Shown: one piece after another, positions 5,838 to 8,209 of the stretch | How the letters are laid out: every line of letters begins with the position of its first letter | How positions within the stretch are numbered: the stretch's first letter is position 1 | From: Thermodesulfobacterium sp. | GTDB lineage: Bacteria > Desulfobacterota > Thermodesulfobacteria > Thermodesulfobacteriales > Thermodesulfobacteriaceae | DNA length: 8,209 bases | NCBI GenBank assembly: GCA_021163085.1 | Contig: JAGGXL010000103.1 | Location: forward strand, 1 to 8,209 | Direction of reading: 5' to 3' | Program-made: the position numbers and the translations under genes | The notes under the pieces: model-generated | Told to the model about the DNA's origin: nothing | Databases searched by the model: none | The model's input: the letters and a program-made list of their open reading frames with translations, nothing else

Positions 5838-6804
5838 GTTTAACTTCGATTTTGCTGGATGTGGTGCACTAAACTGGGATATCTTCTTTGAAGTAGAAGA
5901 TCTTTCTGAACTTAAAATTGAACACTTAAAAATTTCCCCTGGAAGAGAAGTTGTTTTAGAAAGAAAGAGATTTTTAAACTTTTTTAATTTTTTAGAAAAA
6001 AAGGGGGAAATTCTTTTTGAATGTGGAGGAGGTTCTTCGGCTAATACAATTTATGCTTTAGCTTCCTGGGGTTTCAATTGTTGCTTTATAGGTAGTGTAG
6101 GAGAAGATAGCTTTGGCAAAAGGGTTATTGAAGAATTTGAAAAGATAGGAGTTGATACAAGCTTTATTATAAAAAGTAGCGAAACAAGTTTGGCAGCAAT
6201 TATTCTTGATAAAAAGAAAGACAGATTTATAGCTGTCAGCCCGGGAAGTAGCGAAAATGTGCTTTCAGATTTAGAAATTAAATTAAACCATTTAAAAACT
6301 TTTTTTCATTTTTCTTCGTTTGCAAGCAAAAGTGGACAAGAGTTTCAAAAAAGATTGTTTTTAAAACTTAAATTTAAAAGTTCCTTTGATCCTGGAGAGG
6401 TTTACGCTAATCTTGGGAAAGATTTTTTACTTCCTTTATTGAAAAAAACAGAAATTTTATTTATTACAGAATACGAATTAAAAAAAACTGGCTTATCTCT
6501 GGAAGAATTATTAGATCTTGGAATCAGTAAAATATTTTTAAAAAGGGGTAAAGAAGGAGCGGTTTTCTATTCTAAAAAAATAAGAATAGAATTACCGGCT
6601 TTAGAAATTGAGAAAATTGTTGACAACACTGGTGCAGGGGATTATTTTGATGCAGGAGTTCTTGCAGGACTTAGACTTGGACTCTCTGAGGAAAAAGCCT
6701 TGAAGATAGGTATTTACTCAGCTGGCTTTAGTCTCAGAGATTTTGGAAGAAAGAGTTGTTTAACCAAGGAGGAGTTTCAAAAATATGTTAATTTGTTAAA
6801 ATAA
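5809..6804 (+). CDS. PfkB-family (ribokinase-like) carbohydrate kinase
   Basis: A cytoplasmic ATP-dependent kinase of 331 residues that phosphorylates a sugar or nucleoside hydroxyl. Family landmarks are GCGALNWDIFF (17-27), ECGGGSSANT (71-80), GSVGEDSFG (95-103) and the C-terminal signature DNTGAGDYFDAG (272-283). D278 is the expected catalytic base and GAGD forms the anion hole. An acidic/basic stretch at 30-70 replaces the shorter loop of ribokinase. The substrate cannot be assigned. It starts at GTG 5809, preceded by AGAAGGAAG (5795-5803), a good Shine-Dalgarno 7 nt away, so it begins inside the end of the diguanylate cyclase gene. GTG 5830 is a weaker alternative. tldD follows 39 bp downstream. 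Confidence 0.88.
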   Translation: MCAQLINVNKFNFDFAGCGALNWDIFFEVEDLSELKIEHLKISPGREVVLERKRFLNFFNFLEKKGEILFECGGGSSANTIYALASWGFNCCFIGSVGEDSFGKRVIEEFEKIGVDTSFIIKSSETSLAAIILDKKKDRFIAVSPGSSENVLSDLEIKLNHLKTFFHFSSFASKSGQEFQKRLFLKLKFKSSFDPGEVYANLGKDFLLPLLKKTEILFITEYELKKTGLSLEELLDLGISKIFLKRGKEGAVFYSKKIRIELPALEIEKIVDNTGAGDYFDAGVLAGLRLGLSEEKALKIGIYSAGFSLRDFGRKSCLTKEEFQKYVNLLK

Positions 6805-6843
6805 AATAAAATTGTTTTAATTATAGCGTTCTTATTTTAAATA

Positions 6844-8209
6844 ATGGAGATCGAAAAAAAAATTCCTAAGGATATTGATAAGTTTTTAAGAATTCTATCT
6901 GTGAAAGACTCTCTTTTTGGAGAGATATACTTAGAACATACAGAAACCTTTAAGCTGGTTGTTGAGCCAGAAAGAATTGACGAAATAAACTGGGGCAAAG
7001 AAGAAGGTATAGCTTTCAGAAAAATAGACGAAAACTTTAAAAACCATTTTACCTATTCATCTAATCCGGAAAATTTATCAGAGCTTAATGATCTGGTAAA
7101 AGGTATTACAAAAGAAACTTTTTATACTTCTAACACAAAAGAAAAAGGGTTTTCAGAGAAGAAGATTTTAAATGAGCAAGAAGAACACCTTAAAAGCAGA
7201 CTTAAATTTTTAGAGGATTTAAAAAAGAGGGTAAAAAATTTAAAAGAGATTAAACACTACAAGATAGGACTGAGTGAGGTTAAAAAGGAGATTTTTATTA
7301 TAAATTCTGAAGGCACTTTGGTGAGAGATAAAAGATTTTATTCAAGAGTTATTGCGGTTGTTGTTGCTGAAAGGGATGGGAGGCTTGAAAGGGGATATGA
7401 GGTTTTTGGAAGATCTCTTCCCTTTGAGAAAATTAAAGATTTACCAGAAGTTTTGAATGTTTCTGAAAAGGCAAGTAATTTAGCTATTACAATGCTTTCT
7501 GCAAGAAAGGCTCCAGCAGGGGTTATGCCTGTTGTTCTTTCAGGAACTGCAGGAGGAACCATGATACATGAAGCAGTAGGACACGGACTTGAGGCAGATC
7601 ACGCAGAAGGAGGGTTATCTGTTTATTCAGGAAGACTTGGAGAAAAAGTGTCAAGTGAGCTTATAATTGTTATAGATGATGCTACTTTACCTTCACTTTA
7701 TGGTTTTTATAGATTTGATGATGAAGGAACTGTATCTCAAAGAGTGGTTTTAATAGAAAAAGGAATTTTAAAAAATTTTCTTTATGACAAATACTCTGCT
7801 TTGAAGTATGGAAAGAAGTCCAATGGTCATGGAAGGAGGCAGGACTTCAGGCACATTCCGATTCCAAGAATGGCAAACACTTATATAGAAAGGGGGAATC
7901 ACAAGCCAGAGGAAATAATAGAAAGCATAGATAAGGGCCTTTTAGTAAAAAAAATGGGTGGAGGAGAAGTCAATCCCTTAACAGGAGATTTTGTATTTGA
8001 AGTTATAGAAGGTTATTACATAGAAAGAGGAGAAATTGCTTATCCTGTCAAAGGAGCAACTCTTGTAGGTAATGGTCCTAATGTTTTAGAAATAATTGAT
8101 ATGGTGGGAGATGACCTAAGTTTTACTCCTGGCACCTGTGGTAAAGATGGGCAGGGTGTTCCTGTAGCTGATGGTCAGCCAACTCTCAGAATACCTGAAA
8201 TAACTGTAG
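6844..8209 (+). CDS. tldD: Metalloprotease TldD (3' end cut by window)
   Basis: The larger, catalytic partner of the TldD/PmbA (TldE) pair, a cytoplasmic zinc protease complex. In other bacteria it digests unfolded peptides, matures microcin B17-type peptides and acts on the CcdA antitoxin. 455 codons are visible. The active-site motif HEAVGHGLEAD is at 242-252 (HExxxH), which PmbA lacks. The late conserved GTCGKDGQ contains C432, the expected third zinc ligand. The ending TLRIPEITV is where the family has its last few residues, so only a few codons are missing. ATG 6844 is the first start after an in-frame TAA at 6838-6840. No Shine-Dalgarno is visible. The 39-bp gap after the kinase holds a weak TTGTTT/TATTTT pair (6812-6838, 15-bp spacing), so tldD may have its own promoter. 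pmbA is not in the window. Confidence 0.94.
   Translation, partial: MEIEKKIPKDIDKFLRILSVKDSLFGEIYLEHTETFKLVVEPERIDEINWGKEEGIAFRKIDENFKNHFTYSSNPENLSELNDLVKGITKETFYTSNTKEKGFSEKKILNEQEEHLKSRLKFLEDLKKRVKNLKEIKHYKIGLSEVKKEIFIINSEGTLVRDKRFYSRVIAVVVAERDGRLERGYEVFGRSLPFEKIKDLPEVLNVSEKASNLAITMLSARKAPAGVMPVVLSGTAGGTMIHEAVGHGLEADHAEGGLSVYSGRLGEKVSSELIIVIDDATLPSLYGFYRFDDEGTVSQRVVLIEKGILKNFLYDKYSALKYGKKSNGHGRRQDFRHIPIPRMANTYIERGNHKPEEIIESIDKGLLVKKMGGGEVNPLTGDFVFEVIEGYYIERGEIAYPVKGATLVGNGPNVLEIIDMVGDDLSFTPGTCGKDGQGVPVADGQPTLRIPEITV

Noticed and set aside
7338..7562. Minus-strand frame opposite tldD
   Set aside because: It overlaps the conserved TldD region before HExxxH and has no features of its own.

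Overview
The window is AT-rich DNA from a bacterium. It carries a class A RNase P RNA with unusually long, clean helices, and several genes whose starts lack a Shine-Dalgarno sequence. The AT bias, the stabilised RNase P RNA and the Lys/Glu/Ile-rich proteins suggest a thermophile. Thermodesulfobacteriota or a similar deep-branching group is my guess. It is an inference from general character, not from a database match.

Left part (1-1820), accessory and damaged: a C-terminal gene tail (2-124) is followed by an AbiU2-like HEPN-domain gene (164-996). That gene reads as two frames joined by a -1 shift at a run of eight A (573-580). Converging on it from the minus strand is an unrecognised gene (1811 down to 1120). 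It reads as one protein only if a frameshift near 1587-1601 and an in-frame TAG at 1402-1404 are bypassed. It ends in a clear minus-strand terminator.

Middle (1900-2670), stable RNA genes: tRNA-Lys(CUU) lies on the minus strand with its own promoter and a likely terminator. On the plus strand, rnpB has a near-ideal promoter (TTGAAA, 17 bp, TAAAAT) and ends 10 nt before the start codon of engB.

Right part (2676-8209), intact housekeeping and signalling genes: engB (ribosome-assembly GTPase) ends overlapping a convergent metallo-beta-lactamase-fold hydrolase by 4 bp. Divergent from that hydrolase is a plus-strand run. It starts with a membrane diguanylate cyclase (Cache-HAMP-PAS-GGDEF, with an intact inhibitory site). 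A PfkB-family sugar kinase overlaps that gene by 29 bp. After a 39-bp gap comes tldD, a metalloprotease cut by the window end just before its stop. The cyclase and kinase are almost certainly co-transcribed and tldD may be.

No CRISPR array, insertion sequence or complete defence operon is visible. The most unusual signals are the interrupted reading frames in the left 2 kb and the rnpB-engB junction.
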